Shown: positions 24,597 to 33,807, counted from the stretch's first letter. The stretch is DNA of 64,000 nt from Cyanobacteria bacterium FACHB-502 (GCA_014695325.1 JACJNZ010000029.1:1-64000), one strand, 5' to 3'. Made by a program: numbers and translations. Notes: generated from the sequence alone by a model not told the origin.

Positions 24597-25205
24597 CTAT
24601 ACCCCCACCGCGACCCGATCGATCGATTTGAGGAAATTCTTTAGCAGAGCCTTGCCCGATCCAGTCAGCACGCTTTCCGGGTGAAACTGCACGCCTTGCA
24701 GATGAGGATAGTCACGATGGCGCACTCCCATGATCGTTCCGTCTTCGACCCATGCAGTGATTTCTAGCTCTGGCGGGCAGGTGGTGCGATCGATAATCAG
24801 GCTGTGGTAGCGCGTAGCGGTAAAGGGATTCTCCAGTCCCTCAAACACGCCAACGCCCGTGTGATAGACCGGGGAGGTTTTGCCATGCATCAGTTCCGGG
24901 GCAGCGGTAATCTTGCCATGATGCACATAGCCAATCCCCTGATGACCCAGGCACACGCCCAGCACAGGCAGCTTAGAACCCAAAACCCGAATCACCTCTA
25001 GCGATACGCCTGAGTCTTCAGGGCGACCCGGACCCGGCGAAATCACAATGCCGTCTGGCTGAAGCTGCTCGATTTCTGCCAGGGAAATTTTGTCGTTGCG
25101 ATACACCCGAATGTCTGCGGCGACCAGATGTTCTGCCCCCAGTTCTCCCAGATACTGCACCAGGTTGTAGGTAAAGCTGTCGTAATTATCGATTACAAGA
25201 AGCAT
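24597..25205 (-). CDS. trpG: glutamine amidotransferase of anthranilate / aminodeoxychorismate synthase
   Basis: A 202-residue class I glutamine amidotransferase that supplies ammonia to chorismate-using synthases for tryptophan or folate. The N-terminus [20 protein letters not shown] is diagnostic. The catalytic Cys lies in [12 protein letters not shown], and the His-Glu pair in [14 protein letters not shown]. Sequence alone does not separate TrpG from PabA, and many bacteria use one protein for both. It is the last gene of a minus-strand run (transglutaminase-like, small proteins, ybeY, dgkA, trpG), 39 nt after dgkA. Confidence 0.9.
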   Translation of the reverse strand: MLLVIDNYDSFTYNLVQYLGELGAEHLVAADIRVYRNDKISLAEIEQLQPDGIVISPGPGRPEDSGVSLEVIRVLGSKLPVLGVCLGHQGIGYVHHGKITAAPELMHGKTSPVYHTGVGVFEGLENPFTATRYHSLIIDRTTCPPELEITAWVEDGTIMGVRHRDYPHLQGVQFHPESVLTGSGKALLKNFLKSIDRVAVGV

Positions 25206-25244
25206 GGTAGATCGAGAAGCGAGGGGGAATAGGGAATTAGAAAA

Positions 25245-25718
25245 TTAATTAGGGAATTCGGGGAGGGAGATGGTCGATCGCACCACTTCCAGCAGCGGGG
25301 GCAACAGCAGCGATCCTGCCACAATGACTGCCGCAAGCGCGGAAACTAGAACTGCACCTGCCGCACAGTCTTTAGCAATCTTAGCGAGTTCGTGATAGGT
25401 CTGTCTGACAGTGAGATCTACCACGGATTCGATCGCTGTATTCAGCAGCTCCATCGTCAACACCACACCGCTCGTCAAGCCAATGATTGCAATTTCAACC
25501 CGGCTCAAACCCAGGAGAATGCTGAGCAGGAGCGCGACCGTGCCCATTGCCAGGTGAATCCGAAAGTTGCGCTGCGTTTGAAAGGTATAGCTCAAGCCCG
25601 CCCAGGCATAGCGAAAACTCACAAACAAGTTGGATGCCACCCGCCAGGAAAGCGATCGGTTCGGGGAAGGTTTCACCGATTGACGGGGTGGAGCTTCGGT
25701 AGATAGGTTTTGAGTCAT
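25245..25718 (-). CDS. dgkA: diacylglycerol kinase, DgkA family
   Basis: A 157-residue integral membrane kinase of the small prokaryotic DgkA type. An N-terminal cytoplasmic tail of ~40 residues precedes three membrane helices. The family signature is present in VVLTMELLNTAIESVVDLT, containing the catalytic Glu and the ExxNTAIE motif, followed by KIAKDCAAGAVLVSALAA. Related Gram-positive and cyanobacterial proteins phosphorylate undecaprenol or diacylglycerol to recycle lipid carriers; which substrate applies here is not visible. It lies between ybeY and trpG on the same strand. The 174 nt to ybeY contains no convincing gene. Confidence 0.9.
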   Translation of the reverse strand: MTQNLSTEAPPRQSVKPSPNRSLSWRVASNLFVSFRYAWAGLSYTFQTQRNFRIHLAMGTVALLLSILLGLSRVEIAIIGLTSGVVLTMELLNTAIESVVDLTVRQTYHELAKIAKDCAAGAVLVSALAAVIVAGSLLLPPLLEVVRSTISLPEFPN

Positions 25719-25892
25719 AAAGGCGGCTGGGCAATGAGCGTGTCAAGAATAGCGTAGGTCAGAAGAAGCATTTGCAGTGTAATCAGGGACGCATATCCAC
25801 AAGTTTTCCTATGCATGGGCTGAGCGAATGGTTTGACGGTAATCGATCTCGCTGCAGGATGGCATCCCCCCAACTGGGCTTGAGCTAAATCT

Positions 25893-26483
25893 TCACGATC
25901 GGGCTGTTTTTTCCTGGGCTTTTCCCTGCCACTCTGGGGTAATCTGCACCCTTTGAAGCAGAGTGTCCTGCTGGTCGAGCATTTGCTGAAGGCTTTCCTC
26001 ATCGGGGTGATCCCACCCTACTAGATGCAACAGCCCGTGAGCGGCTAGCCACGACAATTCGTAAGCAAGAGAATGTCCTCGCTCTTGTGCTTGTGCGGCT
26101 GCCGTCTCGACTGAAATAATAATGTCCCCAAGGTAGAGCGGCATCGCTGCCTGCATCTCTTCTGATTGGGGATAGTCTACCTCCAGCGCAGCAAATGCCA
26201 GTACATCAGTCGGCTGATCTTTCTGGCGATATTGCGCGTTTAAGGTCTGAATTTCGGCATCATCCGTCAGGCGCAGGCTCAGCTCATAGGCAAACCGGGG
26301 CGGTAGATCTGCCTGGAGGCAACTGAGCCACTGCGAAAACCATTTCTCCCAAGTTAATTCGGCAATGGGAGCCGTTTCATCGTCAAAATAAGCATCCTGA
26401 ACGCTCACTTCGATCGCCATCTCCCCTCCCATGCTTCCTAAAACTGCTTCATCTGGGGAGCTGCTGGATAAATTTTCCGTCAT
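25893..26483 (-). CDS. ybeY: endoribonuclease YbeY
   Basis: A 196-residue zinc-dependent endoribonuclease used in 16S rRNA 3'-end maturation and ribosome quality control. The metal-binding motif HGLLHLVGWDHPDE (three His of HGxLHLxGxDH) is near residues 146-159, and ADIRTLNxxYRxKDxPTDVLSF is represented by QTLNAQYRQKDQPTDVLAFA. The N-terminal ~35 acidic residues exceed the family core and are typical of cyanobacterial members. The next gene upstream (DUF3285) ends 9 nt before its start, supporting an operon. Confidence 0.93.
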   Translation of the reverse strand: MTENLSSSSPDEAVLGSMGGEMAIEVSVQDAYFDDETAPIAELTWEKWFSQWLSCLQADLPPRFAYELSLRLTDDAEIQTLNAQYRQKDQPTDVLAFAALEVDYPQSEEMQAAMPLYLGDIIISVETAAAQAQERGHSLAYELSWLAAHGLLHLVGWDHPDEESLQQMLDQQDTLLQRVQITPEWQGKAQEKTARS

Positions 26484-26492
26484 GCGCTGCTC

Positions 26493-26708
26493 CTAGCGCG
26501 TTAGATAGGCAAGACCGACCAGCACGGTCAGTAAGCCGACCGTTGTCAGGGCAAAGTGATAAATCGATGTGCCCCGCTTTCGCACCATGTTTCGCATTGC
26601 CAGCTTCACATAGCTTGGCTGTGGCTTTATTGCCGGAACTGCTGCCGCGCTATCTTCGGTGTTAGCGGGGGAATGAACGCTGGCATTAACTTCAGAAGGC
26701 TGATTCAT
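26493..26708 (-). CDS. DUF3285 small membrane protein
   Basis: A 71-residue cyanobacterial protein with a disordered N-terminal half and one C-terminal membrane helix (FALTTVGLLTVLVGLAYL). PSYVKLAMRNMVRKRGTS is the conserved DUF3285 block just before the helix. Its topology is one cytoplasmic basic region and one span; the function is unknown. It starts 3 nt after the stop of the upstream 88-residue ORF and lies 9 nt before ybeY, so it is probably part of that operon. Confidence 0.85.
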   Translation of the reverse strand: MNQPSEVNASVHSPANTEDSAAAVPAIKPQPSYVKLAMRNMVRKRGTSIYHFALTTVGLLTVLVGLAYLTR

Positions 26709-26711
26709 AAC

Positions 26712-26978
26712 TCAAGCCGCTTTGTCGGCATCGACAGGTTTATTGTCTCGTTGCTGCTTACCGCTTTGCAGGTAGGCTAGTCGCTCCTTCGCAGACCGGA
26801 AGATAGGGTCATCCGTTACGAGTAGAGGCTTTATTACTGGAAGTGGCTTCCTGCGTGAATTATAGCTTACCGACGATCGCTGCTTCATGCCGATCGCTTT
26901 GCGGTCAAACCTGCTGAAACCAGAGCCGTGGGAGAACGAGTTAAACCCGGTTTGCTGGCTTGAGTCACTTGGCGACAT
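26712..26978 (-). CDS. hypothetical protein in the ybeY operon
   Basis: An 88-residue, highly charged soluble protein (MSPSDSSQQTGFNSFSHG at the start; PLLVTDDPIFRSAKERLAYL near the end, likely helical). I do not recognise a family. Support for it as a gene comes from tight packing: 17 nt after the transglutaminase-like gene and 3 nt before the DUF3285 gene, on the same strand. Low-complexity Ser/Arg content weakens the case. Confidence 0.5.
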   Translation of the reverse strand: MSPSDSSQQTGFNSFSHGSGFSRFDRKAIGMKQRSSVSYNSRRKPLPVIKPLLVTDDPIFRSAKERLAYLQSGKQQRDNKPVDADKAA

Positions 26979-26995
26979 CAGCGATCGCTTGAGGA

Positions 26996-29314
26996 TTAGG
27001 GTCGCCCCAATTTACGCTGCATCTGTCGGAGACACTGCTTGAGATAAGGCAAATTAGGAGTTTCTCCACCGTATCGCCAGCACACATAAGCCTCGGTAAT
27101 TTCTTCGATCGCTTTTGCCCGGTCGAGCGAATAGCGGCTGTGGCAGGCGTGAGCATATTCTAGGGGCGTTTGGGCGATCGGCTTGCGAAATCCCTGATGG
27201 TCGAGCCAGCGCAGCATTTGCTGATAAATTGCTTCCATCGGCGGCAAACGCTTGAGCCAGCGTTGATATCGCCACTGCTGCCAGCCCTGCCAGAGTAGCC
27301 AACCCAGAAAACCAAGTCCGGTCAGGAGTCCTGCACCCAGCAATAACCCAAGCCAGCCTTGCGTAAATAGTCCCATCATCCAGCCGATCGCCCATCCAGC
27401 AATTCTCATGAACCATTCAAAAACACCGTTGAGCCAGCCTGTGAGCGGCGAAGGTAGCCATCCGGCGATCCAGTTCCAGAACTGCTGCAACACGCCAAAC
27501 ACGCTGGATTCTTCGATCGATGGCGGAACCAGCGGATGTCCGGGAATCGGGTCAAAGCTGAACCAGCCGAATTTGTGAAAATACACTTCGGTCATGGCGT
27601 GAGCATCGGTGTTGCGAACCACATAGTATCCGGTCAAGGGATTGAATTTTCCCGGAGAAAAGCCCACCACTAATCGAGCCGGAATGCCGATCGATCGCAG
27701 CATCACTGTTAGCGTTGTCGCAAAGTGATCGGGATAGCCGCCCTCGTACTTGAATAAAAAGGCTTCTGCTAGATCTTCCCCATCCGCCAGAAACGGCAAA
27801 TCCGGCTGAATGCGGTAGTTTTGCTTGAGATACTGCGTCAGGAACAGCGTCTTTTCGTAGGAAGCGGTTAAGGGTTTTGGCGATCGTGCCAGAATTGCCT
27901 CTGTTTTTTGACGAATTTGCCTGGCTACAGCCGCAGGGAGCTGCATATAGTTTTCTAGTTCGCCGGGATAGTTCCCAGGTGCCGACTGCAGCCGAGTTCG
28001 ATCGCGATAAGGCACGGCTGAAATAACGGTGTAAGTCAGCCCTTCAGATAAGGGAACGGGCGATCGCAGTCCACTTTCTCGATCGATCGCAACTTGATTG
28101 GTCGGAAAGTACAGTTCTTTCACTTCATACAGTGCCGGAATCAAATTGGGCAGATCGGCAACCACCGTGTAGGACTGCACCACTTCCCGAGTCCGATTTA
28201 GCGTCACTGACCACGGCAAGTTAAAACGAAACGTCCAGCTCGGACGCTCGACCTGCTGGATGTCTGCGTCTTGATTGCGCGAAATTTCCCAGCCCTGCCC
28301 GCTATAGCGATCAAACGCCAGCACCCGCCAGAAGCCCGGAGCCTGCGATCGAATTCGCATTACCACCTGCGGCTGCATCATGCCGCGCAGATTTTGATTG
28401 ATTTTGGAATTGAAGCCGTAATAAGACTGGGGGTTAACTGTGCCTGCGCCTTCGGTGGGAGCCAGTCCGCCTGACCCGTTATTTCCTTTTTCTTCTCCTG
28501 CTTCTGGCGATCGTCCGGGCTGCACATAGCCGGAATTGATAATTTGGCTCTGCTTGAACTCTTCTTGAAGCGAGATCGGCGCACTCACCGGAAATGTGCG
28601 AATTTGATAGCCGGGAAAGCGCGGCAGCAACAGAAAAATTCCCAGTCCCAAACCCAGTACTGCCAGCAGCACCCATCCCATGCGTTTTGGAGCCAGATCC
28701 GCCCGAACTCGATTCAGCGTGGGAGTTACCAAGCCGATTTGCGATCGATAGTTGAGGATCAGCACCGGAACCGCCAGCCCCAGAAACAGCAGCAGCACAG
28801 GCGCAAATGCCAGCGTTTGGCTCAGGGTCGCCGCGACCCCAATCAAAATCAGTCCGATCACTGCTGAATAGCCCAAATCCTTCCGACGGGGCGTATCAAA
28901 GCTGTGAAACACCTGGAGATGAATCAGCAGCGTTGCCAGCGCGATCCGCGTATCGTTGCGCTCCACCCAGATCCGCATAAAAAAGATCGCTAGAGCCACC
29001 AGCATCCCGATCGCAATACAAAACTTCACCGGAATATTGCGTTTTCGGCGGTGATAGTGGCTCCAAACCGCTCCCACCACACTGACCGGAACTGCCCACA
29101 GGCTCAAACCCTGAGCATCGGTACTGTCTGCAGCAGCCACATCGATCGCCACAATACCCACCGTAACAAGCCCCTGGATCAGCACCCGCAGCGGAATTGA
29201 ATCTTCTGGTTCCGGTAAAGGCTGAGACTCGATCCGCTGCCAAATCTGACGGAGCAGCGGCAGCTTCAGAATCGGATTGAGAGAGGCTTGAGATTTCCGG
29301 GCAGGAGAAGACAT
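26996..29314 (-). CDS. DUF3488/transglutaminase-like membrane protein, catalytic Cys replaced by Pro
   Basis: A 772-residue protein. The N-terminal ~230 residues contain several membrane helices (DUF3488 region). Residues about 240-600 form an extracytoplasmic transglutaminase-like domain, followed by a single membrane helix (GLLLGAGLLTGLGFLGWLL) and a C-terminal cytoplasmic DUF4129-like tail. The domain keeps the His and Asp region (NTDAHAMTEVYFHKFGWFSF, DPIPG). The catalytic segment reads GGYPDHFATTLTVMLRSIG, with Pro528 where active members have Cys (GYCEHFA). A peptidase or transglutaminase reaction is therefore unlikely; a binding role is inferred. I prefer the ATG at 29314 to an upstream TTG at 29329. 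Confidence 0.8.
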   Translation of the reverse strand: MSSPARKSQASLNPILKLPLLRQIWQRIESQPLPEPEDSIPLRVLIQGLVTVGIVAIDVAAADSTDAQGLSLWAVPVSVVGAVWSHYHRRKRNIPVKFCIAIGMLVALAIFFMRIWVERNDTRIALATLLIHLQVFHSFDTPRRKDLGYSAVIGLILIGVAATLSQTLAFAPVLLLFLGLAVPVLILNYRSQIGLVTPTLNRVRADLAPKRMGWVLLAVLGLGLGIFLLLPRFPGYQIRTFPVSAPISLQEEFKQSQIINSGYVQPGRSPEAGEEKGNNGSGGLAPTEGAGTVNPQSYYGFNSKINQNLRGMMQPQVVMRIRSQAPGFWRVLAFDRYSGQGWEISRNQDADIQQVERPSWTFRFNLPWSVTLNRTREVVQSYTVVADLPNLIPALYEVKELYFPTNQVAIDRESGLRSPVPLSEGLTYTVISAVPYRDRTRLQSAPGNYPGELENYMQLPAAVARQIRQKTEAILARSPKPLTASYEKTLFLTQYLKQNYRIQPDLPFLADGEDLAEAFLFKYEGGYPDHFATTLTVMLRSIGIPARLVVGFSPGKFNPLTGYYVVRNTDAHAMTEVYFHKFGWFSFDPIPGHPLVPPSIEESSVFGVLQQFWNWIAGWLPSPLTGWLNGVFEWFMRIAGWAIGWMMGLFTQGWLGLLLGAGLLTGLGFLGWLLWQGWQQWRYQRWLKRLPPMEAIYQQMLRWLDHQGFRKPIAQTPLEYAHACHSRYSLDRAKAIEEITEAYVCWRYGGETPNLPYLKQCLRQMQRKLGRP

Positions 29315-29435
29315 AAACCGCGATCGCAATTTTCGCTTCTATGCTAACCAGACCTGCCCATGGAACGGGAGAGCGATCAACAAAATTCGGTAGATTCCGC
29401 AAACTTTCAGAACCCGAACTGTAATGCCATTGGAA

Positions 29436-30581
29436 CTATGGCTCAAGCGGCAAACGCACGGCAAACACCAGCGGCGCATCGGATTTTGCTAACTCAATCG
29501 TGAGCGTCATAGACTGCTCTATGCAGATCGGGCTGAGACTAACGCTCAAATTGCCCGCCTGCGTGCAGGAAGCGATCGATTCAAGGGCGGCTTGCTGAAA
29601 CCGCACCGTGCCACCTGTGGGAAGCTGGGCATCGATTCGCACCGTACCGGATTCTGGATGGTACTGCACCTCCAGCATGATTGCTCCTGCATCGGTCAGC
29701 CAGGAGCGACGAATAGCGGCACGGGGCGAAAGCGTGAGCGTCATTGCCTCAAACATCTCGCGGGCTGCTAGCAGCGACAGCACCATTTGCTGCGGACGAG
29801 ATGCCTGATTGTAATCGGTGAGAAAGCCTGGGTTGGCGATCGCTGGCTTTGGCTCAGTCGAGGTTCCGCCCCGAACTGGGGAAGCGAGAACCATCCCTGC
29901 CAGCTCATTCAGCACTGCTCCTTCTTCGGGAAACAGCGATTCGACTGCCTGGACGAGTCGCCGCCCTTCACGGAGAGAAGACTGCATTAAATGGCAGCAC
30001 TGCTCAAACAAGGATTGCAGCACCGAGTCGGGTAGGGCGATCGGCAAATTGAGTGTCTTGAGGTGAGCAGCCCAGATCGGGACAGGTTCTTGAACAGGGA
30101 AGCTTAATCGCTCTCCCGTGTGAGGCTGCTCAGCGTCAGGGTAGGCGTAGGATTCAGAATCGTATGGAGAGTCGTAGTGGTAATCGTGCTGCTCAGTTTC
30201 CCAGGGGAATCGCGGCGGATTGCGCTCAATTTCTGTTTTGAGCTTGTTCTTCAGCAGCGCGTGAAAACGATGTTGCACAGCAGGTATGTCTCCGAATGCA
30301 AGTTGCGAAGGGTCCTCATCAAGCGGCATACTCGTGTTCTCTGGGTTGGAAGTCGGTTGACCTGTTCGATCGATTCGATCGCTGGGGTCATTAGCATTCC
30401 TCAGAATGCCCTCCGCGCCAGCAGAACTGAGTGGCTCAGCAGAAAATTGCAGGTTCACTGACCCGGTTTGTTCAGGCTCCGCTGCCTGATTCCAATCCCC
30501 TGATGGCGCACCACTTGCCGGGTCTAGTGTTTGCAACAGCCACACAACGAACTGCTGTATGGCTTCTGCTTCATTATTCAT
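29436..30581 (-). CDS. PatU-like protein
   Basis: A 381-residue soluble protein without membrane segments. The N-terminus MNNEAEAIQQFVVWLLQTLD is followed by a long disordered acidic region (~30-160). A conserved-looking helical and beta C-terminal half begins at IWAAHLKTLNLPIALPDSVL and ends FAVRLPLEP. It overlaps the HetZ-like gene by eight bases. In filamentous cyanobacteria hetZ is followed by patU/patU3, and the overlap and order are the main reason for this call. In heterocyst-formers PatU3 helps set the pattern of differentiated cells, but homologs occur in species without heterocysts. A DUF1822-type protein is the alternative. Confidence 0.5.
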   Translation of the reverse strand: MNNEAEAIQQFVVWLLQTLDPASGAPSGDWNQAAEPEQTGSVNLQFSAEPLSSAGAEGILRNANDPSDRIDRTGQPTSNPENTSMPLDEDPSQLAFGDIPAVQHRFHALLKNKLKTEIERNPPRFPWETEQHDYHYDSPYDSESYAYPDAEQPHTGERLSFPVQEPVPIWAAHLKTLNLPIALPDSVLQSLFEQCCHLMQSSLREGRRLVQAVESLFPEEGAVLNELAGMVLASPVRGGTSTEPKPAIANPGFLTDYNQASRPQQMVLSLLAAREMFEAMTLTLSPRAAIRRSWLTDAGAIMLEVQYHPESGTVRIDAQLPTGGTVRFQQAALESIASCTQAGNLSVSLSPICIEQSMTLTIELAKSDAPLVFAVRLPLEP

Positions 30582-31779
30582 TGGTAGAAGTCCCTGCTCC
30601 GGATATTAAATTGTTGCGAATTTCCCAGGCTTGTTCAAGTAATTTAGACCATTGTTTTTGCAGTTGGGTCGGGGTAATGCTGAGAGCCTGGGCGATCGAC
30701 GCGTCTGCCATGCCTGCCTGCTTACGGCTCAGGAGTTCCTGCTGGCGGGGCGTGAGGCGATCAGCAAACTGCTGCCACTGCTGCGGCGTTAGCCCGAAAT
30801 TGCGCTCCAGGTCGGCTTCCAGCCATTGATGCACAAGTTCCCACTGGTGGGACAGCGCAAAGCGAATCAGGTGATATTTAAATCGCTGCTGCAAATAGTC
30901 TCGCTGACGGGCAGTAAGTCCCAAAATCGCCTCGATCTCACTGGTGGGTAAATCTTTTAGCCGCAGCGCGAAATAGTCGGCGCAGTCTTGCTGCTGTCGC
31001 TCCTCTAGGTAATTCATCAGCTCGGCGATCACCGTATTTCGCAGCGTATCTTCCTGCAATTCTGGCTCTTGCGCCACCATTTGTTCCCTGACCTGAGGCA
31101 TGGAAACGGTGCTGCGCGAAGTATCGCTTTCGTTGAGCGTGCCCTCGGCTGCTTGCTCCATGTCCACCATTGTTTCAGGCGGCTGCTGCTGCGAGAAAGT
31201 TTGTGCTCGCAGAATAATGAGCTGCTGGCTGCGGCGACCTGGAAGGGGAATGCGACGTTTGCCGTACCGTTCTGTGAAAGCCATATACTCTGCCAACTCC
31301 AGCAAGGTGCGGGGACGATAGGTGGCAGGTAACTGGTTTTCGCGCCGGAAGGCATTCAGCGATTCGATATAAAATCCCTGCAAAAAGTCTTCGATCAGGG
31401 TCAGACGTGCCTGATAGCTGGACTGTACCTGAGGGGGGGTGATGTAGCGGTAAACTACCGCGCTCAACGTGCTGTGTAACTCGATCCTGCCCCGGTGTGA
31501 CCCCAAGTCATAGTATTTGAGACACTGTTTCAGGCGATGCTTTGCCAGTGTGGTAGACCAGGTTTCGACTTCACCCGACGCCTGAATCCGCTGGCTTTCT
31601 GAGCAGATGCGGGAAACTTCTTCGGTCAGCCGATCGGCAACTGCTCGACATTGAGCTGCGGGCGATCGAGTTGACTGCTGAAGTTCCTGGAACAGAATCT
31701 TAAAGATTGCTTCCACACAACTACTAGGCTTTTCCCGCTGGAAGATCGACACAACGTTCGCACACTGAAGCTTGTGCAT
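30574..31779 (-). CDS. HetZ-like regulatory protein
   Basis: A 401-residue soluble protein, the length I expect for HetZ. Blocks that recall HetZ are GEVETWSTTLAKHRLKQCLK, RGRIELHSTLSAVVYRYI, RENQLPATYRPRTLLELAEY and the Gln-rich AQTFSQQQPPETMVD. The C-terminal ~100 residues look like a sigma-factor region-4 or helix-turn-helix fold (LTPRQQELLSRKQAGMADAS then IAQALSITPTQLQKQWSKLL), consistent with DNA binding. HetZ is an early regulator of heterocyst differentiation and also exists in non-heterocystous filamentous cyanobacteria. The assignment rests on remembered sequence and the pairing with a PatU-like gene; no heterocyst claim follows. Confidence 0.6.
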   Translation of the reverse strand: MHKLQCANVVSIFQREKPSSCVEAIFKILFQELQQSTRSPAAQCRAVADRLTEEVSRICSESQRIQASGEVETWSTTLAKHRLKQCLKYYDLGSHRGRIELHSTLSAVVYRYITPPQVQSSYQARLTLIEDFLQGFYIESLNAFRRENQLPATYRPRTLLELAEYMAFTERYGKRRIPLPGRRSQQLIILRAQTFSQQQPPETMVDMEQAAEGTLNESDTSRSTVSMPQVREQMVAQEPELQEDTLRNTVIAELMNYLEERQQQDCADYFALRLKDLPTSEIEAILGLTARQRDYLQQRFKYHLIRFALSHQWELVHQWLEADLERNFGLTPQQWQQFADRLTPRQQELLSRKQAGMADASIAQALSITPTQLQKQWSKLLEQAWEIRNNLISGAGTSTNE

Positions 31780-32074
31780 AAGGCAGTAATGAGATGCGAT
31801 AAACAGGTATCCGTTTCCAAGGCAGTTTTGGGAGCATACAAAACTCCTAACTGCCAGGAATCAGCCCTGATGGACAAGATAATAAGGTCTTAAAGCCGAG
31901 CTTGAAATTTTCGTTTCGAGCTTTTCGTTTCGAGCTTTTTATTGGGGTCTCCCGGATATTGTCTTGCCGCTTGGAAGAATGCGGTAGTTGCGTCGCCTGA
32001 TTGTGTCGCCTTGTGGTAGAGCGGTCTAGACTGGGAGGACACCCTTCAATAAGATTGCTACACCCCGATCCAGT

Positions 32075-32545
32075 ATGAAGCTTGACGAACAGATTCAGGT
32101 ACTAATTGATGAAGCTCCTCGCTATGGAGCAGAGCCAACCGATGTAAATTATGTTGCACCTGTCCTGAAAGCCATCGCCGAACGGTTAAAGCACCCTCAG
32201 TATTATATTTTACAGAACCTTGAGCAGGAGTGGCTCACGATAACCATTGCCGACCAGACTCAGCCAGAAGTGACCAAGACGGTCGTATATGCTTTTCCCA
32301 GCCTGGAGGCTGCTAAAGCCAACACCAGTACACTCCATGATCCGCAGCTCGTTGCTTTACCGATTCCAGTGATTCATTTGCTATTCCAGATGCTAGCAAT
32401 GAAGCCGATCGATAGCATCGTCTTTTTTGAGACTTCAGCAAATCTGCAATCTGGAATGGAGTTAAGCAGACAAAATCTTCAAATTTTAATTGAACAGCAC
32501 CTACAGAGTCTAAGAGGTGCTAACATACCACCCGACATCGCGTGA
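32075..32545 (+). CDS. conserved cyanobacterial hypothetical protein
   Basis: A 156-residue soluble protein with mixed alpha/beta character: MKLDEQIQVLIDEAPRYGAE at the start, YYILQNLEQEWLTITIAD in a beta region, and a helical end (LSRQNLQILIEQHLQSLR). No catalytic motif is evident. It stands alone between divergent genes: the 295 nt upstream (31780-32074) probably hold promoters for it and for the HetZ-like gene, and it is convergent with rnc 55 nt downstream. I know of no function. Confidence 0.65.
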   Translation: MKLDEQIQVLIDEAPRYGAEPTDVNYVAPVLKAIAERLKHPQYYILQNLEQEWLTITIADQTQPEVTKTVVYAFPSLEAAKANTSTLHDPQLVALPIPVIHLLFQMLAMKPIDSIVFFETSANLQSGMELSRQNLQILIEQHLQSLRGANIPPDIA

Positions 32546-32600
32546 ATCTAGCGTAATTTCACACAGGGCAATAAAGTTTCGATTAAAGCAGTGCGTGGAA

Positions 32601-33329
32601 TCACCCAGAAGGATTGGAGCTGAGGTGAGTCTGGAGGGCAAAAAATGCTTCCTGGGCTGCCGCCTGTTCTGCCGTCTTTTTGGATTGTCCGCGACCTTGC
32701 CCCCAGCATTGACCGTTGATCCAGACTTCGGCGGCGAATCGCTCGCTGTCGCCATGCACCGGGTTTAGCTCCGTCACGCGATACTCCGGTAAGCCCTGAT
32801 GCTGGCTTTGGGTCATGGTTTGCAGTGCCCCTTTATAGTTGTGCAGGGCAGGGTCGCTGCGAATCACTTCCCCAAGCTGATGGAGATGGCTGTCCAGCCA
32901 GGGATGAATCAAACTCAAATTCTGGGTGCTGAGATACAGGGCGGCAAGAATTGCTTCCAGGGCAGCCGCCAAGCGGGTATCCAGTCCGATGCGATCGATC
33001 GAGGCACTGTGGGAAAGGATCAGATAGCGATCGATCCCGTAGCTTTTGGCAATCTGGGCAAGCAGACGATCGCTCACTAGAATGCTGCGAATGGCAGACA
33101 GTTCGCCTTCGGAAACGTCAGGATATTGCCTGTACAAAAACTCGCCTGCTGCCAGTTTCACCACCGCGTCGCCTACAAACTCCAGCCGCTCATAGTTTGC
33201 TGTGGCAGAAGCAGTCGGATCGGTAAGGGCCAGATCGAGCAGTACCCAATTGACGGGACTCTCTGCGGGTAGTCCGAGTTTGAGAATAAGCTGCTGAAGC
33301 TGTTTCTGGCGGCGGGGGTCAGCAAGCAT
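32601..33329 (-). CDS. rnc: ribonuclease III
   Basis: A 242-residue double-strand-specific endoribonuclease for rRNA processing and RNA decay. The catalytic signature is YERLEFVGDAVVKLAAGEFL (about residues 42-61). The second metal-binding region is at LAAALEAILAALYLS, where the usual GDxxEA reads AALEA with the Glu kept. The C-terminal double-stranded RNA-binding domain (NYKGALQTMTQSQHQGLPEY ... GQSKKTAEQAAAQEA) is complete. The RNase P RNA gene ends about 30 nt upstream on the same strand, so the two could be read together. Confidence 0.92.
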   Translation of the reverse strand: MLADPRRQKQLQQLILKLGLPAESPVNWVLLDLALTDPTASATANYERLEFVGDAVVKLAAGEFLYRQYPDVSEGELSAIRSILVSDRLLAQIAKSYGIDRYLILSHSASIDRIGLDTRLAAALEAILAALYLSTQNLSLIHPWLDSHLHQLGEVIRSDPALHNYKGALQTMTQSQHQGLPEYRVTELNPVHGDSERFAAEVWINGQCWGQGRGQSKKTAEQAAAQEAFFALQTHLSSNPSG

Positions 33330-33359
33330 CGCACCGAGGCAGTTTTTTCAAAATTAATC

Positions 33360-33763
33360 GGGAAGAGGCGGTCATAAGCCGGGTTCTGTCTCTTGGAACG
33401 ATTCGCCCCAAGGAGCAGTTATCTATCTGGGATGCCTGTTACCAGACACCTCTAGCGGATTTCGCAGCGTCCAAGAACGCTACCCGGAGCGGGAAAAAGA
33501 CCAACCCTTGCTCCTTCAACCTTGCTTCCGACCGGGGTTTACCGAGCCAACGCCTCTCGACGTTGCTGGTGCGCTCTTACCGCACCTTTGCACCCTTACC
33601 AGGAATAATCCAGAATTTTGAGTTCTAAACTGTCCTGGCGGTATGTTTCTGTGGCACTCTCCTCACGCTTGCGCGCACTGGGCGTTACCCAGCAAGTCTG
33701 GTCTTTCGGAAGCCCGGACTTTCCTCAGGCAAAATGCCCGCAACTGCCTCGCCTCCTCTTCCC
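33360..33763 (-). ncRNA. rnpB: RNase P RNA, cyanobacterial type A
   Basis: On the minus strand the RNA starts GGGAAGAGGAGGCGAGGCAG and then GAGGAAAGTCCGGGCTTCC, the conserved P4/CR-I region. It contains GCGCGCAAGCGTGAGGAGAG and a cyanobacterial-style GGTGCAAAGGTGCGGTAAGA segment (CR-II/III). It ends ACAGAACCCGGCTTATGACC followed by GCCTCTTCCC, which pairs with the 5' end to make P1 and contains the CR-V sequence. The length is about 404 nt. It is the catalytic RNA that matures tRNA 5' ends. The boundaries are set by the P1 pairing and may be off by a few bases. Confidence 0.95.
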
Positions 33764-33807
33764 TTGATTCCAGTCTATTACTTGTTGTGGCTTGTCACTG
33801 GGATAGG

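Noticed and set aside
25715-26002. Minus-strand ORF between ybeY and dgkA
   Set aside because: It runs out of frame over the 3' end of ybeY and then through the intergenic region; Cys/Arg-rich, no start signal.
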